From the NCBI RefSeq assembly GCF_000469385.1, contig NZ_KI271289.1, positions 39,071-89,248 of the forward strand: a stretch of 50,178 nucleotides of DNA, in the 5' to 3' direction. The stretch is from Leptotrichia sp. oral taxon 879 str. F0557. Lineage in GTDB: Bacteria; Fusobacteriota; Fusobacteriia; Fusobacteriales; Leptotrichiaceae. Within the stretch, counting starts at the first letter, position 1. Each line of letters opens with the position of its first letter. This document shows positions 29,236 to 37,325 of the stretch, piece after piece. The notes beneath the pieces were generated by a model. The model saw only the letters and a program-made list of their open reading frames with translations. It was not told where the DNA came from and did no database searches. The position numbers were made by a program, and so were the translations under genes.

Positions 29236-30426
29236 TTAAATTTCCTTTTCTAGTTTAATTTTTTCGATAATATTGCTTGGAAGATATATTTCAATAATGG
29301 ACTTTTTGCTAGAATAATATTTTACAAAAATTCTAATATATTTATTTGAAAATTCAAAAGAGTCGTTATCGTTAAAATAACTGATAGAATCAATATTTTT
29401 TAATTTAAAGTTATACATAAGTTCTTCAATTTTTGGATAATGTCTTTTAATTTTGTTAAGTTTTCTTGTAAGTGTGTAAAATAGGACTATTGGTGATTTA
29501 ACAGTTTTTGATACATTTACAAAAAGTTTTAGTTTGTTTGAGGCTAGATTGAGCATAAGAGCCTTTTTCAAATTTTTTTCAAAATCTTCAGAATTTTTGG
29601 CATAATTTATATTGTCGTAGACATATTTATATCCTCTTTTTGACACATAAAGTACAAATAAATGGTAAATTTCCTCAGGATTGGAAATTTTTTCTTTAAT
29701 AGGTTCCAGCATTTTATAAATTTTATTATCAAAAGGCTTGTAGGATTGTTTTGATTTATTTATATAAAAACTTATTGAAGTAATTTTATTCGTTGCTTTT
29801 TTGTGTTCTTTTATTTTTTCATATTCAATTGAAAAATCTGTAAAAGTATTTATATCCAGTATAGCTTTTTTTAAAATATACTTTTCAAAATCAAAAAATC
29901 TTTCATATTTATCATTTGCATTTAAGTAAGTTTTTACTAATGAAACTGGTAGAGTGATTTCGTTCTTATCTTTAAAATTTTTAATAATATTGTTATAAAA
30001 ACTGAATGAGGAAGAATCATTCATAAAAATAAATTTTTCAATTTCAAGAAGAGAAAAAAAGTTTTTTTTGAGAGAAAAGCAGTTTTTAAATTCTTCAGTA
30101 AAAAATATGTGACAATAATCAGAATATAAAGTAAAAGATGAGATAATTCCAAAGGATCCTGAAAATTGTATATCTGTAGAAAAAAATATATGTTTTTCCA
30201 TTAAAGCATTAAAAAACGGGGTAAAATCATTAATTGAAGGAAACTCAAGTATGGAAAGCAGTTCTTCAAATCTAATTTCAGCTTTTTCTAAAAATGAAGA
30301 ATCTGATGCAATTCTAAAGAATAATAATTTAAAAAAGTTTTTTTCGTTTTTTGTTATTTTTTTTGAAAATTTAAGATTAATAGTATTTTTTAAATTTGTA
30401 AATTTTTCTGAAAAATAAATATCCAT
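29236..30426 (-). CDS. Rep_3-type replication initiator protein
   Basis: 396 residues. The middle has the winged-helix pattern of plasmid Rep_3 initiators: LPVSLVKTYLNANDKYERFFDFEKYILKKAILDINTFTDFSIEYEKIKE followed by ITSISFYI (read in parts, residues about 157-222). The N-terminal half looks like a second, more diverged winged helix. Rep_3 proteins bind iterons and start plasmid replication. The gene lies alone among sugar genes, with no par, mob or other plasmid gene, so it is either an integrated plasmid remnant or a domesticated initiator. GGAG lies before the ATG. Confidence 0.7.
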   Translation of the reverse strand: MDIYFSEKFTNLKNTINLKFSKKITKNEKNFFKLLFFRIASDSSFLEKAEIRFEELLSILEFPSINDFTPFFNALMEKHIFFSTDIQFSGSFGIISSFTLYSDYCHIFFTEEFKNCFSLKKNFFSLLEIEKFIFMNDSSSFSFYNNIIKNFKDKNEITLPVSLVKTYLNANDKYERFFDFEKYILKKAILDINTFTDFSIEYEKIKEHKKATNKITSISFYINKSKQSYKPFDNKIYKMLEPIKEKISNPEEIYHLFVLYVSKRGYKYVYDNINYAKNSEDFEKNLKKALMLNLASNKLKLFVNVSKTVKSPIVLFYTLTRKLNKIKRHYPKIEELMYNFKLKNIDSISYFNDNDSFEFSNKYIRIFVKYYSSKKSIIEIYLPSNIIEKIKLEKEI

Positions 30427-30605
30427 TCTATTCTCCTAACTGACGAAAGAAAATTTATAAGTTTCGTTTAATTTTTATATTAAAATTTTTTTATTATAAA
30501 GTATTTATAATTAGACGAAAAAGCTAAATAACTATTCGTCTTTCTTTAATTATATCTTAAATTAAAGAAAAAATCAACTAATAAATAATATAAAAAATAT
30601 TAAAT
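30427..30605. promoter_or_regulatory. rep upstream region with inverted repeats
   Basis: ACGAAA (30443-30448) / TTTCGT (30472-30477) and AGACGAA (30513-30519) / TTCGTCT (30535-30541) are inverted repeats that share ACGAA. They lie directly upstream of the initiator gene and could be its binding sites for self-regulation or an old origin. Confidence 0.4.
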
Positions 30606-30623
30606 TAATAATTAAATTTTTTT

Positions 30624-30652
30624 TTGACAAAATGAAAAATGTGGGGTATAAC
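30624..30652 (+). promoter_or_regulatory. Promoter of the second PTS operon
   Basis: TTGACA (30624-30629), 17 bases, TATAAC (30647-30652), about 54 bases before the first start codon. Nearly consensus. Confidence 0.75.
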
Positions 30653-30705
30653 GATAGTGAAAAGCAGAAGAATTTAAAGATAGAGTTAAAATTGGAGGAA
30701 AAAAG

Positions 30706-31602
30706 ATGGGAAAAAGGTTATTAAGTTGTTTTACTAGTGATTTTAGTAAAATGTCAGGACAAGATTTAAAAAATGCAATTAAAGCAAGTGAAGGAAGAAC
30801 AGTGCTTTCAGAAAATATTACAGGAAGAAGAAGTGTTACAGGAGATGTTACAAATAGCGAATTAGCAAGAGCATTTGGAGCAGATCTTATATTATTGAAT
30901 GGATTAGATGTGTATAATCCTGTTATAGCAGCTTTGCCTGAAAGTGATGAACCAATAAAGCTTTTGAAAAAGCTTACAGGTAGACCAGTAGGTCTGAATC
31001 TTGAGCCTGTAGACTTGAATGCGGATATGATGGAGGAAATAGAGATTATTCCTGAAGGAAGAATGTGTTCTGAGGCAACATTAAAAAAAATAGAGGAAAT
31101 GGGATTTGACTTTGTATGTCTTACAGGAAATCCTGGTACAGGGGTTACAAACAATCGAATTTCAGAAGGAATAAAACAGGCTAAAAAATATTTTAGTGGA
31201 ATGGTAATCGCAGGGAAAATGCATTCAGCAGGAGTTGATGAACCTGTCGCAAATTTAGATGTTGTAAAAGAATTTATTGAAAGCGGTGCAGATGTTATAA
31301 TGCTGCCAGCTGTAGGAACAGTACCTGGCTTTACTCAAGATGAAATGATAAAGGCTGTAAGATTTATTAAGGAAAATGGAGCATTATCAATGTCTGCGAT
31401 AGGAACGAGTCAGGAAAGCTCCACAAGAGAAACAATAAGACAAATAGCAATAATGAATAAAATAGCTGGAGTGGATATTCAACATATTGGAGATGCTGGA
31501 TATTCAGGAGTTGCAAATTATGAAAATATAATGGAACTGTCAATCGCCATAAGAGGTGTAAGACATACAATTAGAATGATTGCTGCTTCAAATGATAGAT
31601 AA
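30706..31602 (+). CDS. PTS-associated protein of unknown function (DUF7916-like)
   Basis: 298 residues with strand/helix alternation of a TIM-barrel type: LLNGLDVYNP, LTGRPVGLNLEPVD, GFDFVCLTGNPGTGVTN, GMVIAGKMHSAGVDEP, GADVIMLPAVGTVPG, and a C-terminal GVDIQHIGDAGYSG. I believe this family (DUF7916 by recollection) goes with lactose/cellobiose-type PTS genes; the catalytic activity is unknown. GGAGG precedes the start, and the PTS IIB gene begins 46 bases downstream. Confidence 0.65.
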   Translation: MGKRLLSCFTSDFSKMSGQDLKNAIKASEGRTVLSENITGRRSVTGDVTNSELARAFGADLILLNGLDVYNPVIAALPESDEPIKLLKKLTGRPVGLNLEPVDLNADMMEEIEIIPEGRMCSEATLKKIEEMGFDFVCLTGNPGTGVTNNRISEGIKQAKKYFSGMVIAGKMHSAGVDEPVANLDVVKEFIESGADVIMLPAVGTVPGFTQDEMIKAVRFIKENGALSMSAIGTSQESSTRETIRQIAIMNKIAGVDIQHIGDAGYSGVANYENIMELSIAIRGVRHTIRMIAASNDR

Positions 31603-31648
31603 AAAAATATAATAAATTATAAATTATACATAATTGGAGGAGGATTTT

Positions 31649-31984
31649 ATGAAAAGAATATATTTGTTTTGTGCTTTGGGAATGTCTACAAGCTTAGTTG
31701 CCAAAAAAATGCAGGATGTGGCAGATAAGCATAGTCTTCCTGTTGAAGTAAAGGCTTTTCCTGACAATAAGATAGATGTTATTGTTGAAGAATTTCATCC
31801 AGATATAATATTGCTTGGGCCTCAAGTAAAATTTAAATTTGAAGAAACAGCTTCAAAATATGAGCCAAAGGGAATTCCTGTGGCAGTAATTGACTTGGAA
31901 GATTATGGAAAAGTCGATGGAGAACGTATTTTAAAAAGAGCAATAAAAATACTAAAAGAAAAGGCGGTAAAGGAAGATGTTTGA
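31649..31984 (+). CDS. PTS IIB component, lactose/cellobiose family
   Basis: 111 residues from the ATG at 31649 (GGAGGA 5 bases upstream; an upstream TTG reading contains the SD itself). The start MKRIYLFCALGMSTSLVAKKM is the IIB phospho-loop, with phosphorylated Cys8. It passes phosphate from a IIA protein to the sugar held by IIC. Its end overlaps the IIC gene by 8 bases. No IIA of this family is in the window. Confidence 0.93.
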   Translation: MKRIYLFCALGMSTSLVAKKMQDVADKHSLPVEVKAFPDNKIDVIVEEFHPDIILLGPQVKFKFEETASKYEPKGIPVAVIDLEDYGKVDGERILKRAIKILKEKAVKEDV

Positions 31985-33326
31985 TAAATTAGAGAAAATT
32001 TTAGGACCTTTGGCTACTAAATTAAGCAGTAATAAAGTTTTAACAGCAATCCGTGATGGATTTTTAGTAGGTACACCGTTAATTATAGTAGCTTCAATAT
32101 TTTTAGTTATTGGGAATTTTCCAATTCCTGGATATACAGAATTTATTGCAAAATTTTTGGGAAAAGGATGGGATGGACACCTTGATGCAGTTATCAATTC
32201 TACATTTGGTATAATAGCTCTTCTTGGGGTTATTGGTATTGGTTATTATTATGGTAAAGAAAAAGGAATAGAAGGTATTGCGGGAGCTGCAGTTTCATTA
32301 GTTGCATTTCTGATTATAAGTCCTCAGACACATCCACTTTTTGTAGATAAGGAAGGTAAAGCTTTTAGCGGATTTGCATCAGGGAATTTAGGAACAAAAG
32401 GATTATTTTTAGCAATGATTACAGCATTGGTTTCTGTAACAATATTTACGGCAATTAAAAATAAAGGATGGACAATAAAATTGCCGGATGGTGTGCCGCC
32501 TGCGGTAATGAATTCATTTGCAGCACTGATTCCAAGTATGTTTGTTATGTTTACATTCTTTATAATAAGACTTGGGTTCTTGTTCTTGACAAAAGAAGGA
32601 TATGCACATGATTTTATTTACAAAGTATTACAGGCACCTTTGATGGGATTTGGTCAAAGCCTTATATTTGAACCTATTTATCAATTTTTGTCAACATTAT
32701 TCTGGTTCTTTGGTATAAACGGTCCAGCAGTTACAAATACTATTTTCAATCCTATACATTTAGCATTGACTGCTGAAAACCTAGCTGCATATAATGCACA
32801 TCAACCTTTGCCTAATATATTCGCAGGACCATTTGGAGACTTCTTCTGTAACTTTGGTGGTGGAGGAAGTACACTATCTCTTGTACTGCTTATGATATTT
32901 AAAGGTAAATCAGAACGTATGAAAAAATTAGGTAAATTGTCTATAGTTCCAGGAATCTTTGGTATAAATGAAATGGTTATATTTGGACTTCCAGTTGTAT
33001 TAAATCCAATTATAGCAGTGCCATTTTTATTGGTTCCACTTGTTAATACGATTTTGTCCACAGCTGCCACTTTGTTAAATATTATACCTCGTACAACAGG
33101 AGTTTTACTGCCTTGGACAACACCAATGTTCTTTTCAGGATGGCTGGCTACAGGAAGTATAATTGCGGGACTTTTCCAAATAATACTGGTTATAATTGGA
33201 TGCCTTATTTACTATCCATTCTTTAAAGTGCTTGATACACAGTACTTGAAAGAAGAAACTCAACCAGTAGAACAAAATGAGAAAGATGATTTAGAAGATA
33301 TTTCTCTTGATGATATCTCTTTCTAA
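31977..33326 (+). CDS. PTS IIC component, lactose/cellobiose family
   Basis: 449 residues with about 10 membrane spans. N-terminal AIRDGFLVGTPLIIVASIFLVIG, central IFEPIYQFLSTLFWFFGING and the sugar-site region PGIFGINEMVIFGLPVVLNP are typical of CelB/LacE IIC. The C-terminus is acidic. It forms the transport channel for the sugar phosphorylated by the IIB at 31649. The downstream genes point to an unusual amino-sugar or glyco-conjugate as substrate, which is inference. Confidence 0.92.
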   Translation: MFDKLEKILGPLATKLSSNKVLTAIRDGFLVGTPLIIVASIFLVIGNFPIPGYTEFIAKFLGKGWDGHLDAVINSTFGIIALLGVIGIGYYYGKEKGIEGIAGAAVSLVAFLIISPQTHPLFVDKEGKAFSGFASGNLGTKGLFLAMITALVSVTIFTAIKNKGWTIKLPDGVPPAVMNSFAALIPSMFVMFTFFIIRLGFLFLTKEGYAHDFIYKVLQAPLMGFGQSLIFEPIYQFLSTLFWFFGINGPAVTNTIFNPIHLALTAENLAAYNAHQPLPNIFAGPFGDFFCNFGGGGSTLSLVLLMIFKGKSERMKKLGKLSIVPGIFGINEMVIFGLPVVLNPIIAVPFLLVPLVNTILSTAATLLNIIPRTTGVLLPWTTPMFFSGWLATGSIIAGLFQIILVIIGCLIYYPFFKVLDTQYLKEETQPVEQNEKDDLEDISLDDISF

Positions 33327-33350
33327 TGTATAAATTTATATTGAATAAGG

Positions 33351-33393
33351 CTGTTTCAAAATTAATTATAAAATTTGATTTTGGGGCAGTTTT
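33351..33393 (+). terminator. Terminator after the PTS IIC gene
   Basis: CTGTTTCAAAAT (33351-33362) pairs with ATTTTGGGGCAG (33378-33389) with three G-U pairs, then TTTT. Confidence 0.75.
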
Positions 33394-33418
33394 ATTTGTT
33401 ATTAAAGACTATTCAAGA

Positions 33419-33523
33419 TATACTCAAACCTATTTTAATTTAAACTGCTAAAATTATATAAATTTATGGTTTGAGTAAAATAGTCATAGCTTTTGAGTTT
33501 GGTTCTAAACAAGTTTTACTATA
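33419..33523 (+). repeat. Dispersed intergenic repeat, copy C
   Basis: It holds the 10-bp inverted repeat TACTCAAACC (33421-33430) / GGTTTGAGTA (33468-33477), then TAGTCATAGC and GTTTTACTATA, close to copy B at 7891-7997. It lies between the PTS terminator and the next gene. Confidence 0.8.
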
Positions 33524-33589
33524 AAAAAGTATTATTGTTAATGAATACAAAAAATGAAAGCAGAATTTTGACAGAAAAGAGGAAAGATA

Positions 33590-34111
33590 ATGAAAATAGT
33601 TTTATTTTTTGATCAGATTCAATCTGGAACAGGTGGAAAAGAAGGAGCTAATGTGGAACTTGCACTTGAAAAGGGTGGAATAGGTTCATACATGATGTTT
33701 TCAGAATATATAAAAAATATAGGTGGAACAGTACTTGCAACAACATACTGCAGCGACAGCTATTTTAAGGAAAATCAGGAGCTTGTCCTTGAAAAAATGA
33801 CAGGTCTTCTAAATAAGGTAAAAGCTGATATTCTTTTATGTGGACCATGTTTTAACTATTACAACTATGCAGAAATATCCTCTATTTTAGCAGAGTACGT
33901 AAAAAAGGAAACAAATTGCAAACCTGTAGTTGTATGTTCAGAAGAAAATAAAGAAATAATAGATAAATATAAAAATAATCTGGTAATGATAAAAATGCCA
34001 AAAAAAGGTGGAGTAGGATTACGGGAATCACTTCAGAATATGGCAAAAGTAATTAAGAAGGTTTATGATGGAGATAATTTATCTGAAGTGAGCGATTATA
34101 TATATAAATAG
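33590..34111 (+). CDS. GrdB-related protein
   Basis: 173 residues. The pattern fits the N-terminal part of the GrdB family (selenoprotein B of glycine/sarcosine/betaine reductase and relatives): VLFFDQIQSGTGGKEGAN, ATTYCSDSYFKEN, and ADILLCGPCFNYYNY where GrdB has a GPAFNAGRYG-like motif. It is much shorter than GrdB (about 430) and there is no in-frame TGA to suggest selenocysteine. No other reductase genes are present. Its place before two M42 genes suggests a role in the same catabolic pathway. The family call is moderately sure; the function is unknown. Confidence 0.6.
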   Translation: MKIVLFFDQIQSGTGGKEGANVELALEKGGIGSYMMFSEYIKNIGGTVLATTYCSDSYFKENQELVLEKMTGLLNKVKADILLCGPCFNYYNYAEISSILAEYVKKETNCKPVVVCSEENKEIIDKYKNNLVMIKMPKKGGVGLRESLQNMAKVIKKVYDGDNLSEVSDYIYK

Positions 34112-34245
34112 CTAGGAAAAAATTACCACAAAAAGTTAAACAAAATAGATGAGAAGCATAAATTTTTATATTATTTTTGAATATCTTTAGGATAGTTTTA
34201 TCTATTAATTTATCTGTATTGTCAAATAAAAGAAATGGAGTAAAT

Positions 34246-35235
34246 ATGAGACTAAAAGAATTATGTCAGTTAAATGGAGTTTCAGGGGATGAAAAGGAAG
34301 TGCATGATTTTTTGTATAATGAATATAAAAAAAGAAACCTTTCAATAATAAAGGACAGACTTGGCTCTGTTTTTGGTCTTAAAAAAGGAAACAACTCGTC
34401 ATATAAAATAATGATAAGTTCCAACATGGATGAAAGTGGAGGAATGATTTCAGATATCAGGGAAGACGGATTGATGGAATTTTTAACAATAGGACTTTAT
34501 GAAAAAGGTCTGTTTGAACAGAGAACAGTAAAAGTGCTTAATAGAAGACATGAAGAATATACAGGATTTATAGTAAAAAATGAAAATGAACTTTTACTTG
34601 ATACAGGATATGGAAATAAAGAGGAAGTTTTAAAAGCGGGAATTCAGATTGGAGATATTTTTTTACTTGATGTTCCAACTTTATGCCTTCCAGAAGGAGA
34701 GATACTTTCTAAAAATCTTTCTAACAGGGCAGGGCTTGAGATTGGTCTTACAGTTCTGGATAAACTGGAAGAAAGCAAGGAAAATCTCCCATTTGATGTT
34801 GCAATAGGAGGAATCTCCCATTCGGTAACAGGTCAGCGTGGTGCAATAACGGCAACGACTGCTGTAAAACCTGATATAGCTATTGTTATTGATGCAGCAT
34901 ATGTAAAAGAACCCAAAGAAAATGCCATATATATTCGTAGTTTTGATAAGTCAATGCTTCCAAATCAAATGTTAAAACAGGAATTTTATGAAGCTGCACA
35001 GAAAAAAGGATATATTCCTGAAGGGCATGTTCAGCTGGAAGCAACAGACGGTTCTTTTATCCATAAGTCATTGGAGGGAACTCCGACAGTTGTACTTGTA
35101 CTGCCTTTAAAACATAAACAGGCTCTTTTAAATTCGTTAAAAGTAAAACATATAAATAATATGAGTGATGTAATCATAGAGTTTATTAAGGGGCTGACTG
35201 CTGAAAAAATAGAAAAATTCGGATTTAAAGGGTGA
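34246..35235 (+). CDS. Degenerate M42-family peptidase homologue
   Basis: 329 residues from the ATG at 34246 (ATGGAG upstream; the longer reading lacks an SD). The fold is that of M42/FrvX peptidases, but metal and catalytic residues are changed: the THMDE motif reads SSNMDE (Asn60), the metal-bridging Asp of FDNR is Asn160 in LSNRAG, and the EE of VQEEVG is Ser191-His192 in GGISHSVTGQRGA. Only the Asp in VIDAAY (Asp216) is kept, and the final His motif (RYMHTH in the neighbour) is lost. It is probably inactive as a peptidase and could be a partner subunit of the intact M42 protein encoded next, whose start overlaps this gene's SD region. Confidence 0.8.
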   Translation: MRLKELCQLNGVSGDEKEVHDFLYNEYKKRNLSIIKDRLGSVFGLKKGNNSSYKIMISSNMDESGGMISDIREDGLMEFLTIGLYEKGLFEQRTVKVLNRRHEEYTGFIVKNENELLLDTGYGNKEEVLKAGIQIGDIFLLDVPTLCLPEGEILSKNLSNRAGLEIGLTVLDKLEESKENLPFDVAIGGISHSVTGQRGAITATTAVKPDIAIVIDAAYVKEPKENAIYIRSFDKSMLPNQMLKQEFYEAAQKKGYIPEGHVQLEATDGSFIHKSLEGTPTVVLVLPLKHKQALLNSLKVKHINNMSDVIIEFIKGLTAEKIEKFGFKG

Positions 35236-35240
35236 GAAAA

Positions 35241-36320
35241 ATGAATTTTGATATAGAATGGGAAGTTTTGAAGGAGCTGACAGAAACTTATGCAATTTCA
35301 GGATTTGAAGAGGATATTGTAGATATATTGAAAAAGCATATAAATCTTCCATTTTCTCAGGATGGTCTTGGATCCTGCCTTTTTACAAAAGAAGGCAATG
35401 GTATTTCTATAATGGTAGCCACTCATATGGACGAAGTAGGATTTGTCGTAAAGGAAATAGATGAGCAGGGGTACCTGTATTTTCAGAATGTAGGAAATAT
35501 GTGGTCGCATGTTCTGCTTAACCAGAAGGTGACAGTTATAAATGAAAAAAAGAATATATATTATGGTGTTATTGGTGGACCTGCAGTCCATTCAATAAAG
35601 GAAAAGGAAAGGGAAAAGGTATTGCCAATTCATAAACTATATATTGATATGGGAGTTAGCAGTAAAAAACGGATTGAAGAACTGGGAATAAAAGTAGGAG
35701 ACATGATATGTCCGTATGGAAAAATGATAGAGCTGAATGAAGAAGGATACCTTGCAGGAAAAGCCTTTGATAATCGTGTAAGTGTAGCGACAGGAATATG
35801 GCTTATGAATATGCTGAAAAAGGAAAATACAGGTAACAAAGTCACACTGGCAGCAACTGTTCAGGAGGAAGTTGGGCTAAGAGGTGCAAGAACAACAGCA
35901 CATAAAGTATTTCCTGACCTGGCAATAGCTGTAGATACTACTTTGGCAGGGGATACCCCCTTGAATAAAAATAATATAAAGCTTGGAAAAGGAGTAGCTA
36001 TTAATGTTATTGATTCAATGACCATAATGAACAGAGGACTGCTTATTTATATTGAAAATCTATGCAGAAAGAATGACATTCCTTATCAGCTGAGCTGTTT
36101 TACAGATGGTGGGACTGATGCAGGAAATATTCATAAGTCAGGAACTGGAATACCTGCAACAACTTTATCCATACCTATGAGATATATGCATACTCATCTT
36201 GGAGTCGTACATAAGGATGATATTATTGCGACATTGAAACTGCTGAAACTGATAGTAGAAGATCTGACTCCTGAAAAGTATGACAGAATACTGAAGGAAA
36301 ACTATAATTACAGTGAATAA
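35241..36320 (+). CDS. M42-family metallo-aminopeptidase
   Basis: 359 residues from the ATG at 35241, 8 bases after AAAGGG inside the end of the previous gene; a GTG at 35232 is less likely. All expected residues are present: His62/Asp64 in THMDEVGF, Asp177 in KAFDNR, catalytic Glu209 and Glu210 in VQEEVG, Asp232 in VDTT, His317 in PMRYMHTH. M42 enzymes form large dodecameric shells and remove N-terminal residues from peptides. In E. coli frvX also sits with PTS genes. Together with the Ntn hydrolase and the M20 gene it suggests breakdown of an imported peptide or conjugate. Confidence 0.92.
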   Translation: MNFDIEWEVLKELTETYAISGFEEDIVDILKKHINLPFSQDGLGSCLFTKEGNGISIMVATHMDEVGFVVKEIDEQGYLYFQNVGNMWSHVLLNQKVTVINEKKNIYYGVIGGPAVHSIKEKEREKVLPIHKLYIDMGVSSKKRIEELGIKVGDMICPYGKMIELNEEGYLAGKAFDNRVSVATGIWLMNMLKKENTGNKVTLAATVQEEVGLRGARTTAHKVFPDLAIAVDTTLAGDTPLNKNNIKLGKGVAINVIDSMTIMNRGLLIYIENLCRKNDIPYQLSCFTDGGTDAGNIHKSGTGIPATTLSIPMRYMHTHLGVVHKDDIIATLKLLKLIVEDLTPEKYDRILKENYNYSE

Positions 36321-36347
36321 GATGAAAAAACTTGAGGAGGTAAGAAG

Positions 36348-37313
36348 ATGTGGGGAATAATTGCAACATGGTGCATGGCACATGCTGGTGTCAAAAAAGC
36401 TGTAAAAATATTGAAAAATGATGGAAAAGCGGGAGAAGCAATAGAAACAGCAATAAAAAATGTTGAAGATTTTCCTTTTTATAAATCTGTAGGTTACGGT
36501 GGACTTCCAAATGAAGAAATGGAAGTGGAACTGGATGCGGCATACATGGATGGAAGCAACTTTGATTTTGGTGCAGTATGTGCTATTAAAGATTTTGCTA
36601 ATCCTATATCTGTTGCCAGAGATTTGAGTCATTTAAATGAAAATAGCATGTTAGTAAGTGAAGGCGCAGAAAAATATGCACATAAAAGAGGTTTTGAAAG
36701 AAAAAATATGCTTACAGAAAGGGCAAAAATACATTACAGAAACAGATTGAAGGATATGGCACATATAAAAGAAATAGAAATAAAGCCCTATTCAGGACAT
36801 GATACGGTTGGTATGGTATGCCTTGATAAAGAAGAAAATATAGTTGCAGGAACTTCTACAAGCGGACTTTTCATGAAAAAGAAAGGAAGAGTGGGAGATT
36901 CGCCTGTAATCGGTTCAGGACTCTATGCTGACAGTGAGATTGGAGGAGCAAGTGCAACAGGGCTTGGAGAAGATATAATGAAGGGAATAATTTCATATGA
37001 GATAGTAAAACTTATGGAAAGTGGTCTTTCTCCTCAGAAAGCATGTGAAAAGGCTGTCTTCACTTTTGAAAAGAAATTGATAAGAAAAAGAGGAAAAGCA
37101 GGAGATATTTCTGTAATTGCTATGAATAACAAAGGAGAATGGGGAGTAGCTACAAATATTGAAAATTTTTCCTTTGTTGCAGGAAATGAAAAGACTCCTG
37201 TAAAAGTATACAGGACAAAAAGAAAAGGCGATGAAATGGTACATGAAGAAGCAACTGAAGAGTGGCTTCAGGAGTATATCAATGAAAGAACTAAACCTCT
37301 TATAGAAAAGTAA
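36348..37313 (+). CDS. Glycosylasparaginase-type Ntn hydrolase
   Basis: 321 residues. Precursor of an N-terminal nucleophile hydrolase: self-cleavage is expected between Asp152 and Thr153 in GHDTVGMV, with Thr153 as nucleophile. GRVGDSPVIGSGLYAD holds the substrate Arg/Asp pair, and GGASATGLGED follows. HDT-[IV]-GM and Trp8 in ATWCM match bacterial glycosylasparaginase (GlcNAc-Asn amidase), rather than plant-type isoaspartyl peptidase. No signal peptide is seen, so it acts in the cytoplasm. It starts 27 bases after the M42 gene with GAGG upstream. It gives the best clue that the cluster handles glyco-asparagine. Confidence 0.85.
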   Translation: MWGIIATWCMAHAGVKKAVKILKNDGKAGEAIETAIKNVEDFPFYKSVGYGGLPNEEMEVELDAAYMDGSNFDFGAVCAIKDFANPISVARDLSHLNENSMLVSEGAEKYAHKRGFERKNMLTERAKIHYRNRLKDMAHIKEIEIKPYSGHDTVGMVCLDKEENIVAGTSTSGLFMKKKGRVGDSPVIGSGLYADSEIGGASATGLGEDIMKGIISYEIVKLMESGLSPQKACEKAVFTFEKKLIRKRGKAGDISVIAMNNKGEWGVATNIENFSFVAGNEKTPVKVYRTKRKGDEMVHEEATEEWLQEYINERTKPLIEK

Positions 37314-37325
37314 GGCAGGTAGAAA

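Noticed and set aside
30612-31154. 180-codon minus-strand ORF opposite the PTS-associated gene
   Set aside because: It lies antisense to a gene with a consensus promoter and SD; its Ser/Pro/Phe-rich composition is that of an antisense shadow.
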